Of a DNA stretch of 11,471 nt, positions 5,557 through 11,471 are shown one piece after another. Made by a program: the position numbers and the translations under genes. Position 1 is the stretch's first letter. Each line of letters starts with the position of its first letter. The DNA lies in the NCBI GenBank assembly GCA_039197885.1, contig JBCCTY010000112.1, forward strand, positions 1 to 11,471. The letters run 5' to 3'. A model generated the notes under the pieces. It worked only from the letters and a program-made list of their open reading frames with translations. It did no database searches and was not told where the DNA came from. This DNA is from JBCBSZ01 sp039197885. GTDB taxonomy: Bacteria; Actinomycetota; Acidimicrobiia; Acidimicrobiales; Poriferisodalaceae.

Positions 5557-7028
5557 TCAGCGGGACAGCGGTGCCAGCGGCGTCCGCGCGTCGGTGGCGC
5601 CGTTGACGAGCACCCGGTCGCCGAGCGGCGCGCCGAGCTCCACCACGAACGGACGCCAGTCGTCCTCGGCGCAGCCGTCGCCGATGAACTCGTCGGCCAG
5701 GCCCACGAGGGCGACCTCGTCGGCGCGCTCCTCCACGACGACCACCTCCACCCGGCGGTCCGGAGGTTGCCGGCCGCAGAAGACCGCGTTCACGAGGACC
5801 TCGACGGTCGACGACGCCGGGTCCGGTGGGGTCGCGTCGGAGAGGGCGAGCGACTGGGTCTCGAACCCCACGGACTCGAGCACCGGCGTGCAGAGCGCAC
5901 CGAAACCGGCCAGGACCCAGTCGTCACCGGCACGCTCGAGGCGCATCGTGCCGAAGCCCTCACCGCCGCCCCAGGCGCCGTCCGGCTCGGGGATGCCGAT
6001 GAGCTGGGCCTCCCGCTCGGTGGCCGAGGCGATGCGCCAGTCGAAGGCGTCGACGTCGACCGGTTCCTCGGCGGTCGCCCGAACCGCGTCGAGCGCGAGC
6101 GAGATCGCCTCGTCGTCGAGGGCCTGCGGCAGCCCGTCGACCGCCGTGCCGATCGGCAGTGGGACGTCGCCGCAGCGTCGTTCGAGCCCGAGCTCGGACG
6201 GCTCGGCGACGGACGCCAGGGCGAGCTCGAGCTCGGCGATGGTCCCGTCGGTCACCTCGATCACGCCGCGGACGACGAGGTCGACGTCGACGAGCTCCTC
6301 CAGCTCGGCCCGGAACGCAGGATCGAGCCTCCAGACGTCGACGGTGACCCGGTCCTCGCGCCCTTCGGTGCTCGCTCCGCCGAGCATGCCGCTCGGGTCG
6401 AGATCCTCCAGGTGGCTCCAGATCGCGACCTCCGCCGTTCGGAGCTGATCGCGGGTGAAGCGGGCGCCGCCGACGACGCACACCTCGTCGGCGATGCCCA
6501 GCTCCGCGAGCGCGGCTCGTGTGGGGCCGCCTCCCCGACGACGCGGAGGTGGGACACACCCGTCGGCGAGATCCAGCCTGCGTTGTACTCGGCGAGCCCG
6601 TCCTCATAGCTGGCGATCGTGACGCCGGCCGCTCCGGATGTGGGGTCGCGGCCGTCGCACTGGTCCGGCCATCGTGCCGGCTGGTCGAACGGCTCGACCG
6701 AGTCGACCACGACGACGCCGTCGAGGAGGCGGCCCTCGACGACCACGAACAGCGACTCGGCGTCTCCGAGGTCTCGATCTGCGGTCAGGCACGGGCGCTG
6801 TCCGCCGGGGCAGATGCCGCCCGGCAACGGCTCGCCGATGATCCGGACGGGCAGCCCACCCCCCGCCGACCGGTCCGGAGTCTCCGCGACGCTCGTCGAC
6901 GGCGCAGCGCCCGCGGAGGTCGGTGCGCCCGCCGTCGTGTCGTCGGGCGGCGCCGCCGCCTCGTCCCCGCAGCCGGCGATCAACGCCGCCATCGCTACCA
7001 CCCCGACCGACCACCCACGCGCCCGCAT
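5557..7028 (-). CDS. Predicted secreted lipoprotein of unknown function, interrupted by a frameshift
   Basis: One gene split over two reading frames; if repaired it would encode about 490 residues. The first part starts at ATG 7028 with a lipoprotein signal peptide: basic start MRARG, hydrophobic core, lipobox IAGC with Cys20 as the lipidated residue. A low-complexity Ala/Pro/Thr linker (about 21-56) follows. The mature part has paired cysteines (ICPGGQRPC, 72-80) and strand-rich segments. Coherent sequence ends near residue 169 (LRVVGEAAPH). It resumes in another frame as TRAALAELGIADEVCVVGG and runs to the TGA at 5557. Beyond the break the first frame becomes Arg/Ser-rich shadow sequence, and upstream of the break the second frame is Pro/Arg/Gly-rich. 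I recognise no domain family. It is divergent from the peptidase gene and has no ribosome binding site. The C-terminal part alone could be called from GTG 6483 as a 308-residue protein. Confidence 0.7.
6520..6527 (-). other. Probable frameshift site in the lipoprotein gene
   Basis: On the minus strand the run GGCCCCACA (C4 at 6526-6523) is where the two coherent frames meet. Adding one base to the C-run would join GEAAP to TRAALAELG with no loss. A missing base in the run, through sequencing, assembly or mutation, is the simplest reading. Programmed frameshifting is possible, but I see no clear slippery heptamer. Confidence 0.6.
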
Positions 7029-7113
7029 GGGTCCAGTGTCGCTGTCGATCGAGCAGCGGTGGTGGCGCTCGCACCGCGTCGCGACGAGCACGACCGGCTG
7101 CGACACTGACCCC
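7029..7113. promoter_or_regulatory. Divergent intergenic region with mirrored start-proximal elements
   Basis: An 85-base spacer between two genes that both lack a ribosome binding site. On each strand the ATG is preceded by nearly the same sequence: GCGACACTGGACCC before the lipoprotein ATG and GCGACACTGACCCC before the peptidase ATG. In both, GACACT sits six bases before the ATG, the distance expected for a leaderless -10 (7035-7040 on minus, 7102-7107 on plus). No good -35 is visible for either. Confidence 0.4.
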
Positions 7114-8895
7114 ATGACCGCGCTGCAGTGGGACGTGAGCTCGTACTTCGACTCGGTGGAGGGCCGTGGCTTCGCGGAGGCCGAGGAGCGCTTCGGCGCG
7201 GAGGTCCGCCGTCTGGCGGCGCTCTACGACCACCACGAGGTGCGGGCCGGGTCGGTGCCGCACGATCCGGCGGGCACCCTCGACGAGGTCGTCGAGGCCA
7301 CCAACCGGGTGCTCGGCGACCTGCAGCTGCTCCGAGCGTTCCTCAACGCCTTCGTGAGCACCGACGCCACCGATGCGGCGGCGCAGGCGGCGATGTCGCG
7401 GCTCCAGCGATCGAGTGTCGAGTTGAGCACGCTCACGACCCGCCTCGACGCCTGGACGGCCGGGCTCGACCTCGATGCCGTGGTCGAGGCGAGCGAGGTC
7501 GCCGCGGCCCACGAGTGGCCGCTGCGCAAGGGGCTCGGTCGCGCCGAGCACCTGATGAGCGAGGCCGAGGAGGAGCTGGCGGCCCTGCTGTCGGTGACCG
7601 GCTCGACGGCGTGGAGCCGCCTCTACGGCGACGTGTCGTCCGCGATCCGCACGGAGGTCGCCCTCCCGTCCGGCACCGAGGAGTTGCCGATCTTCGCCGT
7701 GCGCGGGCTCGCGACCGACCCCGATCCGGCGACGCGGCGAGCTGCCTACGAGGCCGAGCTCGGCGCCTGGGAGGCGAACGCCGTCCCCATCGCCGCTGCG
7801 CTCAACGCCATCAAGGGTGAGCAGCAGGAGCTGGCGTTGCGTCGGGGCTGGCCATCCGTGCTGGCGGCGCAGCGGTTCGGGCAGGCCGTCGACGAGGCGA
7901 CCCTCGAGGCGCTCCAGTCGGCGATGGTGGCCTCCTTCCCGGACTTCCGCCGGTTCCTGCGCACCAAGGCTGGTGTCCTGGGTCACGAGGGCGGCCTCCC
8001 GTGGCACGACCTGTTCGCTCCGGTCGGCGCGGCCGCTGCCGTCGACTGGGCGGGTGCCGTCGATGCGGTGCGCTCCGCCTTCGGTTCGTACTCGCCCGGC
8101 CTGCGGGGCCTGGCCGATCGGGCGGTGGGCGAGCGATGGATCGACGTCGAGCCGCGGCCGGGCAAGCGGGGCGGTGCCTTCTGCATGCCGATGGGCGACG
8201 GCGACAGTCGGGTGCTGCTCAACTTCGACGGCAGCTTCGACGGCGTCATGACCCTCGCCCACGAGCTCGGTCACGCCTACCACAACACGACGCTCGGACC
8301 CCGCACGCCGATGCAGCGGGGGACCCCGTCATCGTTGGCCGAGACAGCGTCGATCTTCTGCGAGACGATCATGGTCGAGCACGGCCTGTCGTCGGTCGAG
8401 GGCGACGAGCGACTCGCCCTGCTCGACACCGATCTCTCGGGCAGCACGCAGGTCATCGTCGACATCCACTCGCGGTTCCTGTTCGAGTCCGCGGTGTTCG
8501 AGCGTCGGCGTCGCTCCACGCTGGCCCCTGGAGAGCTGTGCGAGCTGATGGCCGAGGCGCAGGAGGCGACCTACGGCGACGGCCTCGACGCCGAGGTCCG
8601 GCATCCGTGGATGTGGGCGGCCAAGCCCCACTACTACGGGTCGGTCTTCTACAACTGGCCCTACGCCTTCGGCCTGCTCTTCGGGATCGGTCTGTACGCC
8701 CGCTACGTCGAGGATCCCGAGCGGTTCCGCTCCGAGTACGACGACCTCCTCTCGTCCACCGGCATGGCACCGGCCGCGGAGTTGGGCGCCCGCTTCGGGC
8801 TGGACGTGCGAGACGAGGGGTTCTGGACGGCCGGCCTCGACGTGGTGCGCCGACGCATCGACGAGTACGTCGAGCTCGCGGGCGGTTCGTCCTGA
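7114..8895 (+). CDS. M3 family oligoendopeptidase (zinc metallopeptidase)
   Basis: A 593-residue M3 peptidase, normal length for the oligoendopeptidase F group, expected to cut short peptides in the cytoplasm. The zinc site is HELGH at 383-387 (His383, catalytic Glu384, His387), with Glu410 in SLAETAS as third ligand. The substrate-side Tyr/His-rich segment KPHYYGSVFYNWPYAFG lies further on, as in the family. The N-terminal half is helical, as expected for the domain that closes the deep cleft. There is no signal peptide. ATG at 7114 is chosen because the protein begins with a typical WDVSSYFDSVEG start; the frame is open further upstream, but that stretch lies in the lipoprotein gene on the other strand. 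No ribosome binding site is seen, so a leaderless mRNA is likely. The stop is eight bases from the stop of the converging hydroxylase gene. Confidence 0.92.
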   Translation: MTALQWDVSSYFDSVEGRGFAEAEERFGAEVRRLAALYDHHEVRAGSVPHDPAGTLDEVVEATNRVLGDLQLLRAFLNAFVSTDATDAAAQAAMSRLQRSSVELSTLTTRLDAWTAGLDLDAVVEASEVAAAHEWPLRKGLGRAEHLMSEAEEELAALLSVTGSTAWSRLYGDVSSAIRTEVALPSGTEELPIFAVRGLATDPDPATRRAAYEAELGAWEANAVPIAAALNAIKGEQQELALRRGWPSVLAAQRFGQAVDEATLEALQSAMVASFPDFRRFLRTKAGVLGHEGGLPWHDLFAPVGAAAAVDWAGAVDAVRSAFGSYSPGLRGLADRAVGERWIDVEPRPGKRGGAFCMPMGDGDSRVLLNFDGSFDGVMTLAHELGHAYHNTTLGPRTPMQRGTPSSLAETASIFCETIMVEHGLSSVEGDERLALLDTDLSGSTQVIVDIHSRFLFESAVFERRRRSTLAPGELCELMAEAQEATYGDGLDAEVRHPWMWAAKPHYYGSVFYNWPYAFGLLFGIGLYARYVEDPERFRSEYDDLLSSTGMAPAAELGARFGLDVRDEGFWTAGLDVVRRRIDEYVELAGGSS

Positions 8896-8903
8896 GCGGA
8901 CCC

Positions 8904-9761
8904 TCAGTTGCGGCCGGCGGTGAGCCGTGCGAACGCCTCGTCGTCGTAGGAGGCGAGGAAGTCGCCGAGCTCCTCGACGAGCTGCCCGTGCCCGTCGGCG
9001 GCGAAGAGCACCGGCTGGTACGTGGAGATGTCGTAGTCGAGGGTGCCCATCGCGGTCAGATCGAACGGGCGGATCTCGGCGTCGCGAACGGCCTGGATCT
9101 CACCGAAGGACGACACCAACCCGGCGCCGTAGGCCCGGAGCTCGCCGTGCTCGCGCACCACCCCGAACTCGAGGGAGAACCAGAAGACCCGGGAGAAGAA
9201 CTCGTGGGCGGCGTCGGTCTCGCAACGGCGTGACGCGCCGCCGGCGAGTCGGTGCAACTCCGCGAAGTCGGGCTGCGCGATCAGGTTCAGGTGCCCGACG
9301 ACCTCGTGGAGCACGTCGGGCTCCGGCGTGTAGAAGGGCACCGAGGTGTGGCGCAGGTACTGCGTGGACATGAACGTCGAGTCGGCCAGCTGGGCGTAGA
9401 AGGTGCGAGCCGGGACGAGGCCGGCGACCGGGATCACGCGGAAGCCGCCGAGCTCGACGAGTCGCTCGTCGAGCTCGTGCAGCTGCGGCACGTGATCGGT
9501 CGGGAGGTCGAGCGCACCGGCTCCGGAGCGGAAGGCGTCGCAGGCGAGGTCACGATGGAGCCGGCCGAGCTCGGTCGTAACCGTGCGCCAGACGTCGTGC
9601 TCGGCGTCGGTGTACTCGATGACGGGCAGGGGATCCCCCGGTCGCCATGCCTCGCCGGCGCGGGCGATCTCCGCCCGCCGGCTGCGGTAGTCGGGGTCGT
9701 CGACCCCCGGATGATCGGCAGGGAGGACGAGGTCAGGGGCTCGTGTTCCCGTGTCGGTCAT
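8904..9761 (-). CDS. Phenylalanine 4-monooxygenase-like, biopterin-dependent aromatic amino acid hydroxylase
   Basis: A 285-residue enzyme with only the catalytic domain and no regulatory ACT domain, as in bacterial phenylalanine hydroxylases. It would convert L-Phe to L-Tyr using O2 and a tetrahydropterin. The non-heme iron ligands are His152 and His157 (HEVVGH) and Glu198 (FWFSLEFG). Other hallmarks are GFRVIPVAGLV, TQYLRHTSVPFYTPEPD and AYGAGLVSSFGE. By hand alignment, Trp194 matches Trp326 of human PAH (Phe in tryptophan hydroxylase). Ile245 matches PAH Val379, where tyrosine hydroxylase has Asp425, which supports Phe as substrate. ATG at 9761 has no ribosome binding site but a promoter six bases upstream. 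The gene diverges from an Lrp/AsnC regulator, its probable controller. No pterin recycling gene is adjacent. Confidence 0.92.
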   Translation of the reverse strand: MTDTGTRAPDLVLPADHPGVDDPDYRSRRAEIARAGEAWRPGDPLPVIEYTDAEHDVWRTVTTELGRLHRDLACDAFRSGAGALDLPTDHVPQLHELDERLVELGGFRVIPVAGLVPARTFYAQLADSTFMSTQYLRHTSVPFYTPEPDVLHEVVGHLNLIAQPDFAELHRLAGGASRRCETDAAHEFFSRVFWFSLEFGVVREHGELRAYGAGLVSSFGEIQAVRDAEIRPFDLTAMGTLDYDISTYQPVLFAADGHGQLVEELGDFLASYDDEAFARLTAGRN

Positions 9762-9796
9762 GCGACCATCGTCACTGCCGATGGCAGGATGTACAA
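9762..9796 (-). promoter_or_regulatory. Predicted leaderless promoter of the phenylalanine hydroxylase gene
   Basis: Minus strand: TTGTAC (9796-9791), a 17-base spacer, GACGAT (9773-9768), then six bases to the ATG at 9761. The geometry is the same as at vapB. The hexamers are weak (TTG conserved; A2 and T6 of the -10 conserved), but the absence of a ribosome binding site agrees with a leaderless start. Confidence 0.45.
9766..9784. promoter_or_regulatory. Inverted repeat CCATCG-N7-CGATGG (candidate Lrp/AsnC operator)
   Basis: CCATCG (9766-9771) and CGATGG (9779-9784) form a 6-base inverted repeat with a 7-base spacer, 19 bases in all. It overlaps the predicted -10 of the hydroxylase gene and lies in the spacer shared with the Lrp/AsnC regulator. 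Binding here would block or tune hydroxylase transcription. That the neighbouring regulator binds it is inference. Confidence 0.45.
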
Positions 9797-9851
9797 GAGT
9801 GGCCGAGGAAGTCCGGACAGATCAGCGGGCTGGACGCCGGAGGAGGACGGG

Positions 9852-10358
9852 ATGTCCGACAGCACTGAGGCGAGGGCGGAGCTGGCAGGACGGGTTGTCG
9901 ACCTCGACGACGTCGACCGGCGCCTCCTCCTGGAGCTCCGGCGCGACGCCCGAGCCTCGGTCAACGAGCTCGCCGGCCTGGCGAACGTGTCGCGATCGAC
10001 GGCCTACCAGCGCCTCGAGCGCATGCGACGCCAGGGCGTGCTCGGCGACAGCTCGGTCGAGGTCGACCCCGAAGCCGTCGGGCTCGATGTCGCCGCCATG
10101 ATCCTCATCGACCTCGAACAGGGGTCGTGGCGCGACCTCCTCGACGACCTCAGGTCGTTGCCCGGGCTGGAGCACCTCGCCTTCACGACCGGAGCGTTCG
10201 ATGCGGTGGCCCTGGTGCGCGTCGCCGGGGTACACGCCCTGCGAGACGTCGTCCTCGACCACCTGCTGGGCCTCGAGTCGGTTCGCTCCACCCAGACCGT
10301 CTTCGTCCTCGACGAGTGGCGAGCCGATCCCGTCGCCGCGGTGCTCGAAGGGGCATGA
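9852..10358 (+). CDS. Lrp/AsnC family transcriptional regulator
   Basis: A 168-residue regulator of standard length. The N-terminal AsnC-type helix-turn-helix spans about 16-65: DDVDRRLLLELRRDARASV, then ELAGLANVSRSTAYQRLERM as the HTH proper. The rest fits the C-terminal ligand-sensing RAM domain, with strands AAMILIDLE, LEHLAFTTGAFDAVALVRV and STQTVFVLDEW. Family members form dimers or octamers and sense amino acids. Being divergent from a phenylalanine hydroxylase, this one may sense Phe or Tyr and control that gene and itself; this is inference. ATG at 9852 follows GGAGGAGG by about seven bases, the best ribosome binding site in the window. The frame is open further upstream, but that stretch overlaps the hydroxylase gene. 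Confidence 0.92.
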   Translation: MSDSTEARAELAGRVVDLDDVDRRLLLELRRDARASVNELAGLANVSRSTAYQRLERMRRQGVLGDSSVEVDPEAVGLDVAAMILIDLEQGSWRDLLDDLRSLPGLEHLAFTTGAFDAVALVRVAGVHALRDVVLDHLLGLESVRSTQTVFVLDEWRADPVAAVLEGA

Positions 10359-10360
10359 CC

Positions 10361-10377
10361 CCCGGCCCCCGGCCGGG
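10361..10377. terminator. GC hairpin between convergent genes
   Basis: CCCGGCC (10361-10367) pairs perfectly with GGCCGGG (10371-10377) across a CCC loop. It fills most of the 22-base gap between the converging stops of the Lrp/AsnC gene and the VOC gene, so it is placed to stop transcription both ways. No T-tract follows on either strand. Confidence 0.5.
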
Positions 10378-10380
10378 AGC

Positions 10381-10740
10381 TCACCCGTCGAGGCGCTCGT
10401 GGAGCTCGACGAGGTTGCGGTCGGGATCGTGGACGAAGGCCTGTCGGGCGACGCCGTCGATCTGCCCGGCCATGCGGACCCGCACGCCGGCATCGCCGAG
10501 GTCGGCGGCGAGTCCGTCGAGGTCGTCGACCCGGAGGGCGAGATGGGCGCTCGGCGACGGCGAGACCTCTGCGACGCCGAGGAGGTGGACCTGTTGCTCG
10601 CCGGCGCCGAGCCAGGCACCCGGGAACCCGAGAGCAGGTCGATCGAGCACCGTCAGTCCGAGTCGGTCGACGTAGAAGCGGACCGCGGCATCGACATCGG
10701 TCACGTCGATCGAGACGTGGTGGATGCCGAGGGTCGTCAC
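10381..10740 (-). CDS. VOC (glyoxalase/bleomycin resistance/dioxygenase) superfamily protein
   Basis: A 119-residue single-module VOC protein, which would pair as a dimer to form two metal sites. The module opens with GIHHVSIDVTDVDAAVRFY and closes with FVHDPDRNLVELHE. Candidate metal ligands are His8, His66 (SAHLALRV) and Glu112, the usual His-His-Glu set of glyoxalases and extradiol dioxygenases. Substrate cannot be told: lactoylglutathione-like, epimerase and antibiotic-binding roles all occur in this fold. GTG at 10740 is chosen because the fold starts directly after it; an upstream in-frame extension would be Ala/Ser-rich sequence lying over the alkylation repair gene. Only a weak GGCAGG precedes the start. 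Convergent with the Lrp/AsnC gene and divergent from the DNA repair gene, with about 40 bases between starts. Confidence 0.85.
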   Translation of the reverse strand: MTTLGIHHVSIDVTDVDAAVRFYVDRLGLTVLDRPALGFPGAWLGAGEQQVHLLGVAEVSPSPSAHLALRVDDLDGLAADLGDAGVRVRMAGQIDGVARQAFVHDPDRNLVELHERLDG

Positions 10741-10766
10741 CCGACCAGCCTGCCAGGCGCGATGGC

Positions 10767-10772
10767 TACCGT
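10767..10772 (+). promoter_or_regulatory. Possible -10 element TACCGT before the DNA repair gene
   Basis: TACCGT fits the actinobacterial TANNNT pattern and ends eight bases before the GTG at 10781, a leaderless spacing. No -35 is evident. Weak evidence. Confidence 0.25.
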
Positions 10773-10780
10773 GCTGGGTC

Positions 10781-11464
10781 GTGGGGGACTGGGCCGAGGC
10801 GTACCGCACCGCCGCCGTGGCAGCGCTGGCACCGCTCGAAGACGCCGAACGGGCCGTGCACATGGCGGCCTACATGCGCGACCACTTCGTGTTCCTCGGG
10901 GTCACGGCGGCGCCGCGTCGAGCCGCGGTGGGCGCCGCGACGCGGCCGCTGGGGCCGCCTCCCTCGGAGGAGGAGCTCCTCTCGGCGGCCGAGCTGCTCT
11001 GGGGTGTCGACGAGCGAGAGCTCCAGTACGTCGCCACCGACCTCCTCGCCCGGCACCGTCGGCTCCTCACCGCCGGTTCGTTGCCTCGCCTCCGCGGACT
11101 GGTCCAGGCGAAGAGCTGGTGGGACACCGTGGACGCGCTCGCCTCGCCGACGATCGGTGCGGTGGTGCTCACCCGACCCGAGCTGGCCGCGGAGATGGAT
11201 CGCTGGGTGGACGACGACGACCTCTGGGTCGCACGCACGGCGATCATCCACCAGCTGCGCTTCGCCGAGGCCACCGACGCCGAGCGCCTCTTCGACCACT
11301 GCCTCCGACGCGCCTCGGACACCGAGTTCTTCCTGCGCAAGGCCATCGGCTGGGCGCTCCGCCAGTACGCCCGCACCGCGCCGGTCGAGGTCAGGGCCTT
11401 CGTCGACGCCCACCGCGCCGAGCTCTCGCCACTGTCGGTCCGCGAGGCGACCAAGCACCTCTGA
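10781..11464 (+). CDS. DNA alkylation repair protein, AlkD-like HEAT-repeat glycosylase
   Basis: A 227-residue, mostly helical protein of the AlkD family, which excises positively charged alkylated bases such as 7-methylguanine using stacked HEAT-like repeats. The signature SWWDTVD is at 112-118. By hand alignment to Bacillus cereus AlkD, Trp114, Asp118, Arg152 and Trp191 match the catalytic or DNA-contact residues Trp109, Asp113, Arg148 and Trp187, with spacing kept within one residue. Further typical stretches are EFFLRKAIGWALRQYA (182-197) and the C-terminal LSVREATKHL. GTG at 10781 is chosen because the helical domain starts there (GDWAEAYRTAAVAAL). An ATG at 10724 in the same frame lies inside the VOC gene's 5' end and would add non-homologous sequence. 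There is no ribosome binding site. It appears complete, ending seven bases before the window edge. Confidence 0.9.
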   Translation: MGDWAEAYRTAAVAALAPLEDAERAVHMAAYMRDHFVFLGVTAAPRRAAVGAATRPLGPPPSEEELLSAAELLWGVDERELQYVATDLLARHRRLLTAGSLPRLRGLVQAKSWWDTVDALASPTIGAVVLTRPELAAEMDRWVDDDDLWVARTAIIHQLRFAEATDAERLFDHCLRRASDTEFFLRKAIGWALRQYARTAPVEVRAFVDAHRAELSPLSVREATKHL

Positions 11465-11471
11465 GCCGACG

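Noticed and set aside
6619..7113. Upstream extension of the M3 peptidase frame to a start near 6619
   Set aside because: It lies entirely over the lipoprotein gene on the other strand and lacks peptidase sequence; the peptidase fold begins at 7114.
8892..8907. CTGAG/CTCAG inverted repeat between the peptidase and hydroxylase stops as a terminator
   Set aside because: The stem is only five pairs, and much of it is the automatic complementarity of facing TGA stop codons.
10741..10755. CAGGCT six bases before the VOC start as a leaderless -10
   Set aside because: It matches only the loose nAnnnT pattern, with no -35; a chance match is likely.
1..11471. CRISPR arrays, insertion sequences, tRNA genes, phage genes, or a novel defence island around vapBC
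   Set aside because: No spaced repeats, transposase motifs, tRNA-like folds or defence-associated neighbours were seen. The vapBC pair stands alone among metabolic genes.

Overview
The window is very GC-rich (about 70 % by eye, not computed), with several GTG starts and strong third-position G/C bias. Some genes have no ribosome binding site and a -10-like hexamer six bases before the start codon, as expected of leaderless mRNAs. This suggests a high-GC actinobacterium. The gene mix (acyl-CoA crotonases, an aromatic amino acid hydroxylase, an M3 oligopeptidase) would fit the Acidimicrobiia, but that is inference. I see no tRNA, rRNA, CRISPR array, insertion sequence or phage gene. Nearly every base is coding, and no gap reaches 300 bases.

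Layout. (1) 8-2487, minus strand: a three-gene run of two crotonase-fold proteins, 11 bases apart, and then a membrane protein built from two copies of a TM-hairpin plus PH-like unit. (2) 2488-2553: a 66-base divergent promoter region with a perfect 14-base palindrome and a 9-base direct repeat. (3) 2554-4598, plus strand: an amidase-signature hydrolase overlapping a HAD phosphatase by ATGA. A hairpin whose arms contain the stop codons of both converging frames closes this block. (4) 4614-5511, minus strand: a decayed C-terminal piece of trpF (phosphoribosylanthranilate isomerase) abutting an apparently intact vapBC toxin-antitoxin pair, which has its own likely leaderless, palindrome-bearing promoter. 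(5) 5557-7028, minus strand: a secreted lipoprotein of unknown function that is split by a +1/-2 type frame disruption near 6523. (6) 7114-8895, plus strand: an M3 family oligoendopeptidase. (7) 8904-9761, minus strand: a biopterin-dependent phenylalanine 4-hydroxylase-like enzyme, divergent from an Lrp/AsnC regulator (9852-10358) that probably controls it. (8) 10381-10740, minus strand: a small VOC-fold protein. (9) 10781-11464, plus strand: an AlkD-type DNA alkylation repair protein.

How the parts fit. The phenylalanine hydroxylase and the Lrp/AsnC regulator make the clearest functional unit: amino acid catabolism with a local sensor, sharing a 90-base region that holds an inverted repeat over the hydroxylase -10. 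The crotonases and the amidase/HAD pair share a divergent control region and may form a small catabolic module for an acyl-CoA or amide substrate that I cannot name. The rest looks like independent housekeeping or accessory genes. I found no convincing new multi-gene system. The items most worth a second look are the trpF/vapBC junction, the crotonase pair with altered catalytic positions, the broken lipoprotein gene, and the palindromic or leaderless promoter arrangements.
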